A DNA stretch of 64,000 bases, from contig NZ_JACHEU010000002.1 of assembly GCF_014201615.1 (NCBI RefSeq), positions 62,001-126,000 of the forward strand. The letters are read 5' to 3'. Both the position numbers and the translations under genes were made by a program. The notes under the pieces are model-generated. The model searched no databases and was not told where the DNA came from. It was given only the letters and a program-made list of their open reading frames with translations. How positions within the stretch are numbered: the stretch's first letter is position 1; each line of letters opens with the position of its first letter. Shown one piece after another: positions 36,207 to 46,175 of this stretch. This stretch comes from Aquamicrobium lusatiense. Its GTDB lineage: Bacteria > Pseudomonadota > Alphaproteobacteria > Rhizobiales > Rhizobiaceae.

Positions 36207-36899
36207 TTGAACGATACCACTGGTGACAAGAGCAGCCTTGCCGCTGAGGTCTACGACCGGCTTGCCTATGATCTGATGTCGGGTGCCCTGCCTGCGGGAA
36301 CCCGGCTTAAGATCCGTGACCTCGCGGACAAGATTGGCGTGAGCGTAACCCCCGTTCGCGACGCGGTGCTGCGGCTTGTAAACAATGGCGGCCTTCTTTT
36401 TCAAAGTCCGCGCGATATCCGCGTGCCATTTCTCGAACGCTCCCGCTATCTGGAGATCCGCATGATCAGGGTCGAACTGGAAGGTCTCGCCGCCGAGCGC
36501 GCCGCCCAGTTCGCCAAATCCAGCGACATCGCTTACCTCGAAGACATTCTGGCCGAGAATGAAGAGGCGATGGCGATGGACGATCATCTGCGCTCGCTGC
36601 GAATGAACCAGAAATTTCATCTCGCATTGCCCGAGATCGGAGAGATGCCGACGCTGCGCGGCGTGCTTGAAAATCTCTGGCTGCAGATGGGTCCGCTGAT
36701 CGCCTCCGGATACGATGCCGGCGGACGGGTGATGATAGACCATCACTACAGCGTGCTGGAATCCATACGGCTTGCCGATGGGCCGGCAGCACGAAAGGCG
36801 ATTCAGGACGACATCCTCAGCGGCGGCGAAGTGCTTTTGCTGCGCGGGGCGCTTGCTGGCGAACGGGAACGGGAGCTGTCCGCAGCGCGGTCCGCTTAA
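36207..36899 (+). CDS. GntR-family regulator, FCD domain (copy 1)
   Basis: This 230-residue regulator has a GntR winged HTH (YDRLAYDLMSGALPAGTRLK, then [12 protein letters not shown]) and an FCD effector domain (about 90-220) with metal-type His residues in FHLALPEI and MIDHHYSV. The start is a TTG with the strong site AAAAGGAGG. Terminal gene of the importer-ThDP-deacetylase operon. It is clearly paralogous to the regulator at 39462, sharing [18 protein letters not shown] and GGRVMIDHH. Confidence 0.88.
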   Translation: MNDTTGDKSSLAAEVYDRLAYDLMSGALPAGTRLKIRDLADKIGVSVTPVRDAVLRLVNNGGLLFQSPRDIRVPFLERSRYLEIRMIRVELEGLAAERAAQFAKSSDIAYLEDILAENEEAMAMDDHLRSLRMNQKFHLALPEIGEMPTLRGVLENLWLQMGPLIASGYDAGGRVMIDHHYSVLESIRLADGPAARKAIQDDILSGGEVLLLRGALAGERERELSAARSA

Positions 36900-36914
36900 G
36901 CCGTGCGGTAGGCC

Positions 36915-38348
36915 TCACACCACCTTGCCCGGGTTCATGATGCCATGCGGATCCAATGTGGATTTCAGCTGCCGCATCAGCGAGCGCTCCGTCGTGCTGC
37001 GAAAGCGATCCGCAAGTTCCACCTTCGCCTGCCCCAGACCATGCTCGGCGGCAATCGATCCGCCATGGCGAACGGCAGCCTCGTAAACGGCCTGTGAAAG
37101 CTGCATTTCGCGCTCCTCGAAGTCAGTGCAGCCTTCGGGTGGTGAAAGATTGAAGTGCACATTGCCGTCACCGAGATGACCGAACGGATTGACGCGCACG
37201 CCCGCCAGAACCCTTTCTGACCCGGCTGATGCTTCAGCCACGAATGCCGCAAGCCGTGCTACCGGCACCGAGACATCGTGCTTGATCTGCCTGCCTTCCA
37301 GACGTTGCCCTTCAGGCAATTCCTCCCGAATTCTCCAGAGAGCGGCACGCTGGGCCTCGCTGGTCGCGATCGTCCCATCAAGCACATCCCCTGTTTCAAA
37401 AGCCGCACTCAAAGCACGATCCAGAATGTCGGGAAGCTCGATTTCAGGAATGGAGGTCGCGATCTCGACCAGCAGGTAGACCGGGCCCGGTGTCTCAAGT
37501 GGTCGGGAAATGTGGGGGACATGCTTCAGGAGCAGCGAAAGGCCAGGCTCATTGAAGAACTCCACGGCCGTCAGAAACTCGCCCGTCGACGCACGAAGCA
37601 ACGCGCCGATGCGCAGGGCAGCATCGGGGTCCGGTAGGGCAAGCAGGGCTGTCGCGCGCGCGACCGGTGCCGGAAACAGCCGCAACACAGCTTTGGTGAC
37701 AATGCCGAGCGTTCCCTCAGATCCGCAAAACAGCCGGCGCAACTGATAACCGGCATTGTCCTTGATCAGGGCACGCGAGCCATCCCAGACGGTGCCATCG
37801 GCAAGAACGACCTCAAGGCCGAGCACCAGATCCTGCATCATTCCGTAGCGCATGGCATGGCTGCCACCGGCATTGGTGCCAATCAATCCACCGATCTGAG
37901 CGCTGCCTTCGGCACCCAGGTGCAACGGAAAGGCAAGATTATGCGCGGTGAGCTTCTCATGAAGATGCGCCAGAACGACCCCTGCTTCCACGGTAGCGGT
38001 AAAGTCCGCAGCATCGATCGTGTGGATGCGGTTCATCCGCGCCATCGAGAGGATCACGCTGGCCGGGCTGATTGCGACGCTGCCCCCGTTGAGGCTGGTG
38101 TTTCCACCCTGTGGAACAATGGAGATCCCATGCTCAGCGCAAAGCCGGACGATGGCCGACACCTCCGCAGTGCTTGCAGGCCGGGCAATGCCAAGCGGGA
38201 CTTCGCCATAGCGGTCCAGCCAGTCGCGCGCATGAGCGGCTTTGTCTTCAGGACGTGTCAGCCATCCTCGTTCGCCGAGACACTCCTTCATGGCGAGGTC
38301 GAAGGCACAATTCCTGTCGCGCATATTCTGTTTCCGGGTATCAGCCAT
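36915..38348 (-). CDS. FAD-linked oxidase, D-2-hydroxyglutarate/D-lactate dehydrogenase type
   Basis: This 477-residue VAO-fold flavoprotein has an FAD-binding domain with [14 protein letters not shown] and [18 protein letters not shown]. The C-terminal FAD-oxidase domain contains the metal/substrate site [15 protein letters not shown] and [10 protein letters not shown]. It oxidises a D-2-hydroxyacid, passing electrons to the quinone pool via ETF or directly. It overlaps the next gene upstream (39465-38341) by 8 bp, so D- and L-type enzymes form one operon behind a GntR gene. Specificity between D-2-hydroxyglutarate and D-lactate is unresolved. Confidence 0.88.
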   Translation of the reverse strand: MADTRKQNMRDRNCAFDLAMKECLGERGWLTRPEDKAAHARDWLDRYGEVPLGIARPASTAEVSAIVRLCAEHGISIVPQGGNTSLNGGSVAISPASVILSMARMNRIHTIDAADFTATVEAGVVLAHLHEKLTAHNLAFPLHLGAEGSAQIGGLIGTNAGGSHAMRYGMMQDLVLGLEVVLADGTVWDGSRALIKDNAGYQLRRLFCGSEGTLGIVTKAVLRLFPAPVARATALLALPDPDAALRIGALLRASTGEFLTAVEFFNEPGLSLLLKHVPHISRPLETPGPVYLLVEIATSIPEIELPDILDRALSAAFETGDVLDGTIATSEAQRAALWRIREELPEGQRLEGRQIKHDVSVPVARLAAFVAEASAGSERVLAGVRVNPFGHLGDGNVHFNLSPPEGCTDFEEREMQLSQAVYEAAVRHGGSIAAEHGLGQAKVELADRFRSTTERSLMRQLKSTLDPHGIMNPGKVV

Positions 38349-39465
38349 CGGAGCGGGTGAGCGCCTGCGCGACGTGCCGGGCGATGGCGAGACATGAGGT
38401 GAGGCCGGGGCTTTCGATGCCGAACAGGTTCACGAGACCTGCAATGCCGTGGGCATCAGGCCCATGAATGACGAAATCGGCGTTGGCTTCGCCGGGGCCC
38501 GAAAGCTTGGGACGGATGCCGCTATAGGCCGGTTGCAGGCTGTCATCTGCCAGCTCGGGCCAATAGGTGCGGATCGCACCGTAGAAGCGCTGTGCGCGGG
38601 CCGGATCGACCCGATAATCGAGCCCTTCCACCCATTCCACATCGGGGCCGAAACGTGCGATGCCGTTCAGGTCCAGCGTCAGGTGGATGCCGAGCCCGCC
38701 GGGCTCCGGCACCGGATAGATGAGGCGCGAGAAGGGAGCGCGGCCGGTGACCGAGAAGTAGTTGCCCTTGGCGAGGCGCTGCTGCGGAACGAAACGCGGA
38801 TCAAGCCCTTCGAGCGCACCGGCCAGAGCCGTTGCCCCAAGCCCGGCCGCATTGACGAAATGGCGGGTGGCGATCTCGAACGTGTCGCCGCTTTGGGTGT
38901 CGCGCGTCGTCAGAACGACCCGTCCAGCCTCCACACGGCCGCCGGAGATTTCGGTGTTGAGGCCGAGCATGGCTCCGGCCGCTTCGGCATCGCCCAGCAG
39001 AGACAGCATCAGCGCATGGCTGTCGACGATGCCGGTGTCGGGCGATAGCAAGGCGGCGGTGCAGGCAAGCGCCGGCTCCAGTTCCTTCACCTCGGCCGCA
39101 GTCAGTTTCTGCAAGGCACCGGCCCCGCTTTTTCCGGCATTGTCGGCAATGGCATCCAGCGCCGCCTCCTGCCCCGCACCGGTGGCCACGATCAGCTTGC
39201 CGCAGCGCTGATGCGGAATGCCACGCTCTGCACAATACTCATAAAGGCTGTCACGACCGGACACACAAAGCCCGGCCTTCAGCGATCCGGGCGCATAGTA
39301 TAGCCCGGCATGGATGACCTCGGAATTTCGGGAACTCGTGGCCGTGCCAATCGCATCGGCAGCTTCGAGGATGAGGACGTCTCGTCCGCTCAAAGCCAGT
39401 TCCCGCGCCACGGCAAGACCAACGACACCAGCACCGGCAACGATGCAATCGACTTCATCCATCAA
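38341..39465 (-). CDS. L-2-hydroxyglutarate oxidase/dehydrogenase-like FAD protein
   Basis: This 374-residue DAO-fold flavoprotein has an N-terminal dinucleotide motif [10 protein letters not shown] and the L-2-hydroxyglutarate family segment [20 protein letters not shown]. It ends with the typical [14 protein letters not shown]. It should oxidise L-2-hydroxyglutarate to 2-oxoglutarate or a similar L-2-hydroxyacid. It overlaps the GntR gene by four bases (39462-39465) and the D-type gene by eight, so three genes form one tight leftward operon. Confidence 0.88.
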   Translation of the reverse strand: MMDEVDCIVAGAGVVGLAVARELALSGRDVLILEAADAIGTATSSRNSEVIHAGLYYAPGSLKAGLCVSGRDSLYEYCAERGIPHQRCGKLIVATGAGQEAALDAIADNAGKSGAGALQKLTAAEVKELEPALACTAALLSPDTGIVDSHALMLSLLGDAEAAGAMLGLNTEISGGRVEAGRVVLTTRDTQSGDTFEIATRHFVNAAGLGATALAGALEGLDPRFVPQQRLAKGNYFSVTGRAPFSRLIYPVPEPGGLGIHLTLDLNGIARFGPDVEWVEGLDYRVDPARAQRFYGAIRTYWPELADDSLQPAYSGIRPKLSGPGEANADFVIHGPDAHGIAGLVNLFGIESPGLTSCLAIARHVAQALTRSDG

Positions 39466-40151
39466 AGTTCGCCCGCATTGGATTTGGAACGCGCCGTCAG
39501 CCTGTCCAGAATGATGCTGCCCGCGTCGCCTATATCGCTTTCGATTGCGCGCTCCGCGGCATCCGGATCGCCTGCCTCCACGGCCTTCACAAGCTCATGG
39601 TGATGATCGATCATCACCCGCCCGCCCGGCTGATAGGCCTCCGCTATCAGAGGCCCCATCTGAAGCCACAGACGATGAAGAATGCCGCGCAGCAGTGGCA
39701 GTCCGGCAATGTCCGCGAGCGCAAAATGGAAGGTCTGGTTCAATTCAAGCGCCGCCGCCCAGTCGCAAGCAGCCAGAGCCTGCTCATTGCGCTCGACAAG
39801 ATTGCGCAACCGCGCAACATCTTCCGGTCCGGCACGCAGCGCCGTCTCCCGTGCCGCCAGTCCTTCAAGTTTCAGCCGGATCATGCGGATTTCGCGGTAG
39901 CGGTCCGGCGTGATCACCGGCACGCGCACCTCGCGCGCCGATTTCTGCACAAGGGCATCATCCTGAATAAGCCGCAGAATGGCATCACGCACCGGCGTGA
40001 CGCTGGTGCCGAGCGACTGCGCCAGATCACGGATGGTGAGACGTGCATCCGGCGCGAAGCGGCCTTTCATCAGGGCCTCTGCCAGCCGGTTGTAAACCGT
40101 CTCGCCAAGGTTTTCCTTTTCCAGCGCCGCGAGGCTGAAGTCTGGCTGCAT
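39462..40151 (-). CDS. GntR-family regulator, FCD domain (copy 2)
   Basis: This is a 229-residue GntR/FCD regulator paralogous to the one at 36207. The HTH contains [20 protein letters not shown] and [12 protein letters not shown]; the FCD domain keeps FHFALADI and MIDHHHELV. First gene of the D/L-2-hydroxyacid operon. The palindrome TGATGCATCA lies about 60 bp upstream of its start and is shared with the dipeptide-type importer operon, so the two regulators may govern one extended regulon. Confidence 0.88.
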   Translation of the reverse strand: MQPDFSLAALEKENLGETVYNRLAEALMKGRFAPDARLTIRDLAQSLGTSVTPVRDAILRLIQDDALVQKSAREVRVPVITPDRYREIRMIRLKLEGLAARETALRAGPEDVARLRNLVERNEQALAACDWAAALELNQTFHFALADIAGLPLLRGILHRLWLQMGPLIAEAYQPGGRVMIDHHHELVKAVEAGDPDAAERAIESDIGDAGSIILDRLTARSKSNAGEL

Positions 40152-40497
40152 GCCGCTTCCATCCTGTCATCAACACTTTGACCGAAACAGATATCGGCAC
40201 ATCAAAAAACATGATGCATCACACACCAAATAGCAAGACTGAAAAAGCCGTTTTGGCAACGCCGCGCGCAAGAAAGTGAAGAGCAGTCTCCTGTGATGGT
40301 TCCGATTACCAGAGTGCGAAAAACGACAGGCAGCTGGATTGCGACCTCAAAACATGCCGCATGTGCCATCTAACGCAAACGGCAAGTGCCGCAGCGTAGA
40401 AATATCTGCTTGTCCCGGCCTTGGTTGCAGACAGAGACAAGCAGTCATGCCTTTGGTCCCTAAGGTCAACACATGAAAGCGCATACGCGCGCCGGCG
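40152..40497. other. 346-bp intergenic region, no gene seen
   Basis: The region holds the promoter of the GntR copy 2 operon with the palindrome at 40212-40221. The remaining 275 bp toward the oxidoreductase stop codon is of mixed composition with no open frame carrying a start signal. Nothing else is supportable. Confidence 0.5.
40212..40221. promoter_or_regulatory. TGATGCATCA palindrome, candidate GntR operator upstream of GntR copy 2
   Basis: This perfect 10-bp palindrome lies 61 bp before the GntR copy 2 start and is identical to the one at 28039-28048. An FCD regulator binding its own promoter is the usual pattern. Confidence 0.65.
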
Positions 40498-41526
40498 TCA
40501 CCCCACGTCGATGACGAGCTTGCCGAACGCGCCGCGATCCAGCCGGTCGAGGGCGGCAGGCAGATCGGCGAAGGGATAGCGCGTGTCGATGACGGGTTTG
40601 ATGCCTGTCTGGTCGACCGCGGCGACAAGATCTTCCAGCGCTCTGCGATGTCCCACGCCGATGCCGTGAACGACCACGTTCTTCAGCATCAGCGGCCCGG
40701 CGGAAGCGGCAATGTCGAAACCCTCCATGACCCCGATCTGATAGACGCGCCCGTCTATGGCCGCGGCCTGCACCGCCCTGCCGAGGTGCGGCCCTCCCAC
40801 CAGTTCCAGAACATGATCGGCACCATGATCGTGCGTGATGCGCAGTACGGCCTCTGGCCAGTCCTGCGCCGTGCGGTCGATGCCGTGATCGGCCCCGAGC
40901 AGCCGTGCCCGTTCCAGCTTTTCCGCGCTGCCTGAAATCACGATCACACGGGCCCCATGTGCCTTGGCGATCTGAAGCCCGAAAAGGGCAACGCCCCCGG
41001 TTCCCTCGACGATCACCGTCTCGCCGGCGCGGACCTTCCCCTTTTCGACAAGCGAGAACCATGCGGTCAGGCCGGCGCACGGCAAAGTGCTCGCTTGCGC
41101 ATCGGAAAGCGTTGCGGGCGCCCGCACCAGCCATTCCTCCGGAAATGCCACATATTCCGCCAGCACGCCGGGATAGACCCCGCCGAGCGTGCGGTAGGGA
41201 GGCGTGCGCGCGTCGCCCTTGGGCGCTCCGTCTATCCAGTCCGGCGCGAAGTTAGAGATCACCCTGTCGCCGATGCCGAAGCGACTGGTGCCTTCTCCGA
41301 CAGCAGCCACCTCTCCCGCGAGGTCGGAACCGGGCGTGAAAGGAAAGGCAAGCGGCAGGCCCATGCCGCCATCGATCACCAGCCTGTCGCGGTAGTTGAG
41401 AGAGGCTGCGTTTACCTTCACGAGAACTTCACCAGCCTGCGGGCAGGGCACCGGAACCTCTCGCAGCTCAAGCCTGTCGCGGCCGATGGCATCCATTTCC
41501 CAGCGCTTCATTGTCTCTTTCATCAT
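40498..41526 (-). CDS. zinc-free MDR-family NAD(P)H:quinone oxidoreductase / alcohol dehydrogenase
   Basis: This 342-residue medium-chain dehydrogenase/reductase has LNYRDRLVIDGG and GSDLAGEVAAVG in the GroES-like half, and a Rossmann half with EGTGGVALFGLQIAKAHGA. The cysteines that bind structural zinc are absent, which fits quinone oxidoreductase-type members. Start is the first of two adjacent ATGs at 41526, seven bases after AAGGA. It diverges from a LysR gene with a 102-bp spacer, so it is probably the target of that regulator. Confidence 0.85.
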   Translation of the reverse strand: MMKETMKRWEMDAIGRDRLELREVPVPCPQAGEVLVKVNAASLNYRDRLVIDGGMGLPLAFPFTPGSDLAGEVAAVGEGTSRFGIGDRVISNFAPDWIDGAPKGDARTPPYRTLGGVYPGVLAEYVAFPEEWLVRAPATLSDAQASTLPCAGLTAWFSLVEKGKVRAGETVIVEGTGGVALFGLQIAKAHGARVIVISGSAEKLERARLLGADHGIDRTAQDWPEAVLRITHDHGADHVLELVGGPHLGRAVQAAAIDGRVYQIGVMEGFDIAASAGPLMLKNVVVHGIGVGHRRALEDLVAAVDQTGIKPVIDTRYPFADLPAALDRLDRGAFGKLVIDVG

Positions 41527-41628
41527 ACGGTCCTTGTTCCGATGTTTGGAACGGCGACCATACCGTTTCCATATCCTATCCAGTGGTGATATTTGTTCCA
41601 TTGATTGGATAGTTCAGGATGACAATAG

Positions 41629-42534
41629 ATGAGCGATCATCTCAATGGCGTGGATGTTTTTGTGGCAACGGTGGAATGTGGCAGCTTCGCCGCTGCGGCC
41701 GAGCGGCTTCACCTCACGCGCTCGGCGGTGGCCAAGACCATCGCCCGCATCGAGGCACGGCTGGAGGTGCGCCTTTTCCATCGCACCACCCGCAGCCAGA
41801 GCCTCACCGAGGACGGACAGGTCTATTACGAGCGCTGCTCAAGAGCGCTCGAAGAACTGCGCATGGGGGAATCAGCGCTGGAAACCGGCCGCCGCGAGGC
41901 CTCAGGCAGGCTGCGCGTATCAATGCCTGTGCTGTTCGGGCGGCGCTGCGTGGCGCCGGTTCTCGCCGGTCTGGCGGCCAGCCATCGAAGGCTGGAAATC
42001 GATCTCTCCTTCAGCGACCGCCCGGTGGATCTCATCGAGGACGGCTTCGACCTCGCCATCCGCAATGGCGATACGGGAGATGGCGCCGGACTGATGACAC
42101 GCACGATCAGCCTTCAGCGCATGACCGTGTGCGGCTCGCCCGACTACGTCGCCAGACATGGCAGGCCCGAAACGCTCGACGATCTGATGGCGCATCACGC
42201 CATCACCTATGGCCGCGCCGGCCGCATCCGGACATGGCAGTTCCCGACCTCCGAAAATGGCATGCTGGAGGTTACGCCCGCCAGCCGGATGCGGTTCGAC
42301 GATCTGGAAGCCATCGCCGATGCCGCAGAGGCCGGCCACGGGCTGGCATGGCTGCCCTGCTGGCTCATCCGCGAGCGTGTTCACAACGGACGCCTGCTTC
42401 CGCTCCTGCAGGACGTGCCGCGGCTGGTGTTTCGCACTCACGCGCTGTGGCCCGAAACCCCGCATCTTCCATTGCGGGTGCGCCTTGCCATCGATGCTCT
42501 GGCGGCAGCCCTGCCCGGAAGCGCGGAACTGTAG
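41629..42534 (+). CDS. LysR-family regulator of the divergent oxidoreductase
   Basis: This 301-residue LysR protein has the winged HTH at residues 1-60 (FVATVECGSFAAAAERLHLT, SAVAKTIARIE) and an effector domain. It belongs to the CrgA/AphB-like group (SFAAAAERLHLTRSAVAKTIARIEARLEVRLFHRTTRS split across the domain). Divergent orientation to the quinone-oxidoreductase-like gene suggests that it senses an electrophile or quinone, as inference. Confidence 0.88.
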   Translation: MSDHLNGVDVFVATVECGSFAAAAERLHLTRSAVAKTIARIEARLEVRLFHRTTRSQSLTEDGQVYYERCSRALEELRMGESALETGRREASGRLRVSMPVLFGRRCVAPVLAGLAASHRRLEIDLSFSDRPVDLIEDGFDLAIRNGDTGDGAGLMTRTISLQRMTVCGSPDYVARHGRPETLDDLMAHHAITYGRAGRIRTWQFPTSENGMLEVTPASRMRFDDLEAIADAAEAGHGLAWLPCWLIRERVHNGRLLPLLQDVPRLVFRTHALWPETPHLPLRVRLAIDALAAALPGSAEL

Positions 42535-42552
42535 GCCGCCGGCAAAGGTAGG

Positions 42553-43797
42553 TCAGCGCGCTTTCAGCGCCGCCATGTTCACCTTCTCCGAACGGATCCC
42601 CAGTCCGACAAGGCGTCCGGTCAGATGGGCGAGAAATGGCCAGCGGGCAATGCCCCTCACGAAGGAAGGCGGGCCGCTGCGCTTCGTTGCGCTTTCCTGA
42701 CGCTTCTTGCTGCTCGACTGCATCATAAGCTGAAGTTTCTGCGTGGCTTTGGTCGGGAAGGCCCGGCGCTTTTCCACCGCCGCAAGATAGCGGTCGGCCA
42801 GCCTGTCCTCGCGCAGAGGAACGGACAATATGTTGGCTGCCGCCACGGCATCCTGAATGGCGAGGTTCACGCCGAAGCCGCCGATGGGCGACATCGCGTG
42901 CGCGGCGTCTCCAATGCACAGCAGCCCCGGCCGCCACCAGCTTTTCAGCCGGTCGATGCGGATGGAAAGCAGGTGAACTTCATCCCATGACCTGATTTCC
43001 CCGACACGGTCGGCCGGAAGCGGCGAGACGGCCGCCACCGCTTCGCGGAACGCCTCGATGCCCTTTTCCTTCACCTCGGCGAAGCTGCCCTTGCGCACCA
43101 CATAGCCGCACTGCCAGTAATCGCCGCGATCCACCATCACGAAGCCCTGGCGCGGTCCGCCATGCCCCATCGTGTAGGGCGGATCGTCCGGCTGATGGGA
43201 GAGCTTCATCCACAAGACGTCGCTCGGCGCGCCGAAGCTTTCGACTTCCAGCCCGGCCTTTGCCCGCACGACGGAATTGCGGCCATCCGCACCGACGACG
43301 AGCGGCGCCCTGATTTCGACCGAACCGTCCGGCGTGCGGGCGACAAGCCCGGCAATGCGTCCGCCGTCCTCGATCAGGTCGGTGACCTCGGCCGACATGA
43401 CGATGTGGAAATTCGGCAATTTCCTCGCCTCGCGCGCCAGAAAATCTAGGAAATCCCACTGCGGCATGAAGGCGATGAAGCGGCATTTCGTCGGCAGGCG
43501 CGAGAAATCGGCGATGGTGACGTCCCTGCCGCCGATCTCGGCATGCAGCCGCGGTGCCTGCGTGTGCGGCACCTTGAGCAGCTCTTCCAGCAGCCCAAGC
43601 TGGTCGATGATGTCGAGCGTCGAGGGATGCACCGTGTCGCCCCTGAAGTCGCGCAGGAAATCGGCGTGCTTCTCCACCACGGTGACGTCGACCCCTGCCC
43701 GCGCCAGAAGCAGGCCGAGCATGAGCCCGCCGGGGCCGGAGCCGGCGACCACGCATTGCGTGTCGATCGTTCTGGATGTTGCGGGCTGGTCCATCAT
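42553..43797 (-). CDS. FAD-dependent monooxygenase (PHBH fold)
   Basis: This 414-residue class A flavoprotein monooxygenase has the FAD motif GSGPGG near residue 19, the DG motif VGADGRNS and the second FAD motif CIGDAAHAMSPIGGFGVN. It likely hydroxylates an aromatic or polyprenylated ring using NAD(P)H and oxygen. It sits between a LysR gene and a TonB receptor, 19 bp from the latter's stop, on the same strand, so it may be co-transcribed with the receptor. A role in haem or siderophore handling is possible, but the residues point only to the general family. Confidence 0.82.
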   Translation of the reverse strand: MMDQPATSRTIDTQCVVAGSGPGGLMLGLLLARAGVDVTVVEKHADFLRDFRGDTVHPSTLDIIDQLGLLEELLKVPHTQAPRLHAEIGGRDVTIADFSRLPTKCRFIAFMPQWDFLDFLAREARKLPNFHIVMSAEVTDLIEDGGRIAGLVARTPDGSVEIRAPLVVGADGRNSVVRAKAGLEVESFGAPSDVLWMKLSHQPDDPPYTMGHGGPRQGFVMVDRGDYWQCGYVVRKGSFAEVKEKGIEAFREAVAAVSPLPADRVGEIRSWDEVHLLSIRIDRLKSWWRPGLLCIGDAAHAMSPIGGFGVNLAIQDAVAAANILSVPLREDRLADRYLAAVEKRRAFPTKATQKLQLMMQSSSKKRQESATKRSGPPSFVRGIARWPFLAHLTGRLVGLGIRSEKVNMAALKAR

Positions 43798-43816
43798 CGA
43801 TCTCCTGTCTTTGCGG

Positions 43817-45961
43817 TCAGAACCGCGCCGCGATGCTGAATTTCAGCGTGCGGCCCGGACCGTTCATCGAATCCGCGGTCATGCCCGGCTTGTATACCTT
43901 ATCAGTCAGGTTTTCTGCGGTGAAATTGAGATCGAGATTTTCGCTGACCTTGTATGAGGCGAACGCATCGTAAAGCCGGTAGGGTTCGACGCCGGAAGGC
44001 GGTGTTCCCGTCGAGGCCTGCCCGCCATAGACGCTCTCAGAAACGCTGCGCACGCGCCCGCCAAGTGTCAGCCGGTCCTCGAACAGCCGGACCCCGGCGG
44101 TCAGCGTCCAGACCTGTTTCGGCGGCCCGGCGAAGACGCCGAGACCAGCAGACGGCACCGGCAGGTCCGCGTTGATGCGGTGATAGCCGAGGCCTGCGAA
44201 GGCGAAACCGGCATCATAGGCTGCGTCCAGCTCAAACCCCTTCACCTTGCTGGTGCCAGCCACATTGTCGAAATAGAAGCAGGTCGCGGCCACGCAGCTT
44301 CCCTGCATGGAGACGATGTAATCGTCGATCTCGCTGGAATAGTAGCTGCCCTTGAGGCGCAGGCCGTCGCCCGCCCGCAGCACATTGTCGAAAACCAGAT
44401 TGGCACCGGCCTCCCATCCCTTCGAGCGCTCGGGTTCGAGGAAGGGATTGGGATAGAAGCGCACGAAATTCCCGACAAAACCGGGATGGCGGTTGGCCAT
44501 CAGTGTTTCCGTGATCGCCGGCGGGCGGAAGCCGAGCCCATAGCTTCCGTAGACGGAAAGCCACGGTGCCGGCCGCGCGGCCAGCGTTACCTTCGGGCTC
44601 ACAGCCGTCTCGGATTTGTCGACCGAGAACGGGCCGGCCGGCACAGCTGGCATGCCTCCCGTTCCGGTGGTCGGATTGTTGCCCGAGCCCGACAGCGAGA
44701 AGTGATCGATGCGCGCGGCCGCCGTCAGGTCGAACATGCCCTTCGTCGCCGTCATCTCGGCAAAACCGGAAACGATGCTGCGATTGCCGGACGGCGTCCA
44801 GCCGGATGAGGTCTGATGTGTGTCCGGGCCGGTTTCTTCGGTGCGAACCCGGTCCCATGTGCCCTCCATCCCGTATTTCAGGGCCAGAGCGACATCGCCA
44901 GCTGAAAAGCGCGAGACATTGCTGACATCGAAGCCGAAGCTGTCATTGTTGTAGTCGATGTCCTCGCCGGCAATCAGGTTGCCGGTGAACCAGTACTGGT
45001 TGACCTTCGTCTTGTTGTAGTAGGCATTGGTGCGCAGATCGACCAGATCGCTGTCGGGATCGTAACGATGCTTCGCCGTCAGCGTGGTGACATTGGCGTC
45101 GAACTCGGTGGAGTTGAGCGCGAATTCGTTGTGATAGCGGATGAAGCCGAGATCGAGCGTCTGGTCATCGCTCAACTGAAGGCCGACCTTTGCCAGCCCT
45201 GAGACGAGGTCCTGTCCGGTCTGGTTGGCGTACTTCCCGTTGCCGTCCCTGTAGCGCCCTGAATCGCGAAAGCTGAGCGCGCCAATCCCGGAGATGCGGT
45301 CGTTGCGCGCACCTGCGGCCAGCGTGCCCGACCAGTTGTAGCCGTTCGTGCCATAGGTCGTGGTGGCTTCAGCACCCCAATTCTTGCCGCCGGTAAGAAT
45401 GTCGTCCAGTTCGAGCGTCCGAAAATTGACGATTCCACCGAGCGAGCCAGCACCGCCCTCGGTCGCGACCGTTCCCTTCGCGATGGACACGCCGCGAACA
45501 AGGGCGGGGTCGATGAATGCCATGCCCATCGGCCCCGCCGTCGTGTACTGGAAAGTCTGGCGCGCACCGTCGATCGAAACATTGGTGCGGCCGAAATCCT
45601 GCATGCCGCGTACGTTTACAGAAACGCCGGGCATCCGCGCCTGCCCTTGCGTGAACACGCCGGGAACCGTTTGCAGGATGTTGTCCGGCCGGCCGGGTCC
45701 GATCTGCTTTATCTCTTCGCGTGTCACGGTGCGAACGGATGACGACGCACGGAAATCCGCCTCGCGCAGCGCCCTGGCGTCCTCGGCACCCAGCCGTGCC
45801 CGCTTTCCGGCAGGCACCACGATGGTGTCGAGCAGGGTGGAGCTCCCGTCGTCCGCAGTTTGCTGCGCCGATGCATGGGTCATCGCGCATAGAAGCGCGA
45901 CACCCGTCGACAAAGCGGTGGCGACAAGCAGCTTCTCGCTGCGCAGCGGAACAATGGCCAC
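43817..45961 (-). CDS. TonB-dependent outer-membrane receptor, haem/haemoglobin type
   Basis: This 714-residue receptor has a signal peptide (about 1-33), a TonB box-like LLDTIVV, a plug domain with PDNILQTVPGVFTQGQ and VNVRGMQDFGRTNVSIDG, and a beta barrel ending in Phe. In the barrel, GLGFRPPAITETL and NPFLEPERSKGWEAG match the FRAP/NPNL motifs of haem receptors. It should import haem or a similar iron chelate. No haem ABC transporter or TonB genes are nearby. The upstream DNA (45985-46040) is AT-rich with TGTAATTATATAACA, a plausible iron-responsive promoter. Confidence 0.85.
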   Translation of the reverse strand: MAIVPLRSEKLLVATALSTGVALLCAMTHASAQQTADDGSSTLLDTIVVPAGKRARLGAEDARALREADFRASSSVRTVTREEIKQIGPGRPDNILQTVPGVFTQGQARMPGVSVNVRGMQDFGRTNVSIDGARQTFQYTTAGPMGMAFIDPALVRGVSIAKGTVATEGGAGSLGGIVNFRTLELDDILTGGKNWGAEATTTYGTNGYNWSGTLAAGARNDRISGIGALSFRDSGRYRDGNGKYANQTGQDLVSGLAKVGLQLSDDQTLDLGFIRYHNEFALNSTEFDANVTTLTAKHRYDPDSDLVDLRTNAYYNKTKVNQYWFTGNLIAGEDIDYNNDSFGFDVSNVSRFSAGDVALALKYGMEGTWDRVRTEETGPDTHQTSSGWTPSGNRSIVSGFAEMTATKGMFDLTAAARIDHFSLSGSGNNPTTGTGGMPAVPAGPFSVDKSETAVSPKVTLAARPAPWLSVYGSYGLGFRPPAITETLMANRHPGFVGNFVRFYPNPFLEPERSKGWEAGANLVFDNVLRAGDGLRLKGSYYSSEIDDYIVSMQGSCVAATCFYFDNVAGTSKVKGFELDAAYDAGFAFAGLGYHRINADLPVPSAGLGVFAGPPKQVWTLTAGVRLFEDRLTLGGRVRSVSESVYGGQASTGTPPSGVEPYRLYDAFASYKVSENLDLNFTAENLTDKVYKPGMTADSMNGPGRTLKFSIAARF

Positions 45962-46175
45962 GGAACTCTCCTGAAAACCGGATGGTTGGAGTTCGCGTTT
46001 TGTAATTATATAACATCACGAGTCAAGTTTAAAAAAACAGATCGCACCGGTTCCATCAAGGATGGCCAATGCGATTGCCGCAGGGGCACTGCTTCCCGAA
46101 AAGCGCCACCGGGAACACCGGCATATGCCTGCTCCCCGGAAGCGCTACCGTATCCCGCGCGTGAAGGCTCCGGCC

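Noticed and set aside
45985..46040. Iron-control element or Fur box upstream of the TonB receptor
   Set aside because: The DNA is AT-rich with TGTAATTATATAACA, but it does not match a known iron-responsive consensus well enough to mark.
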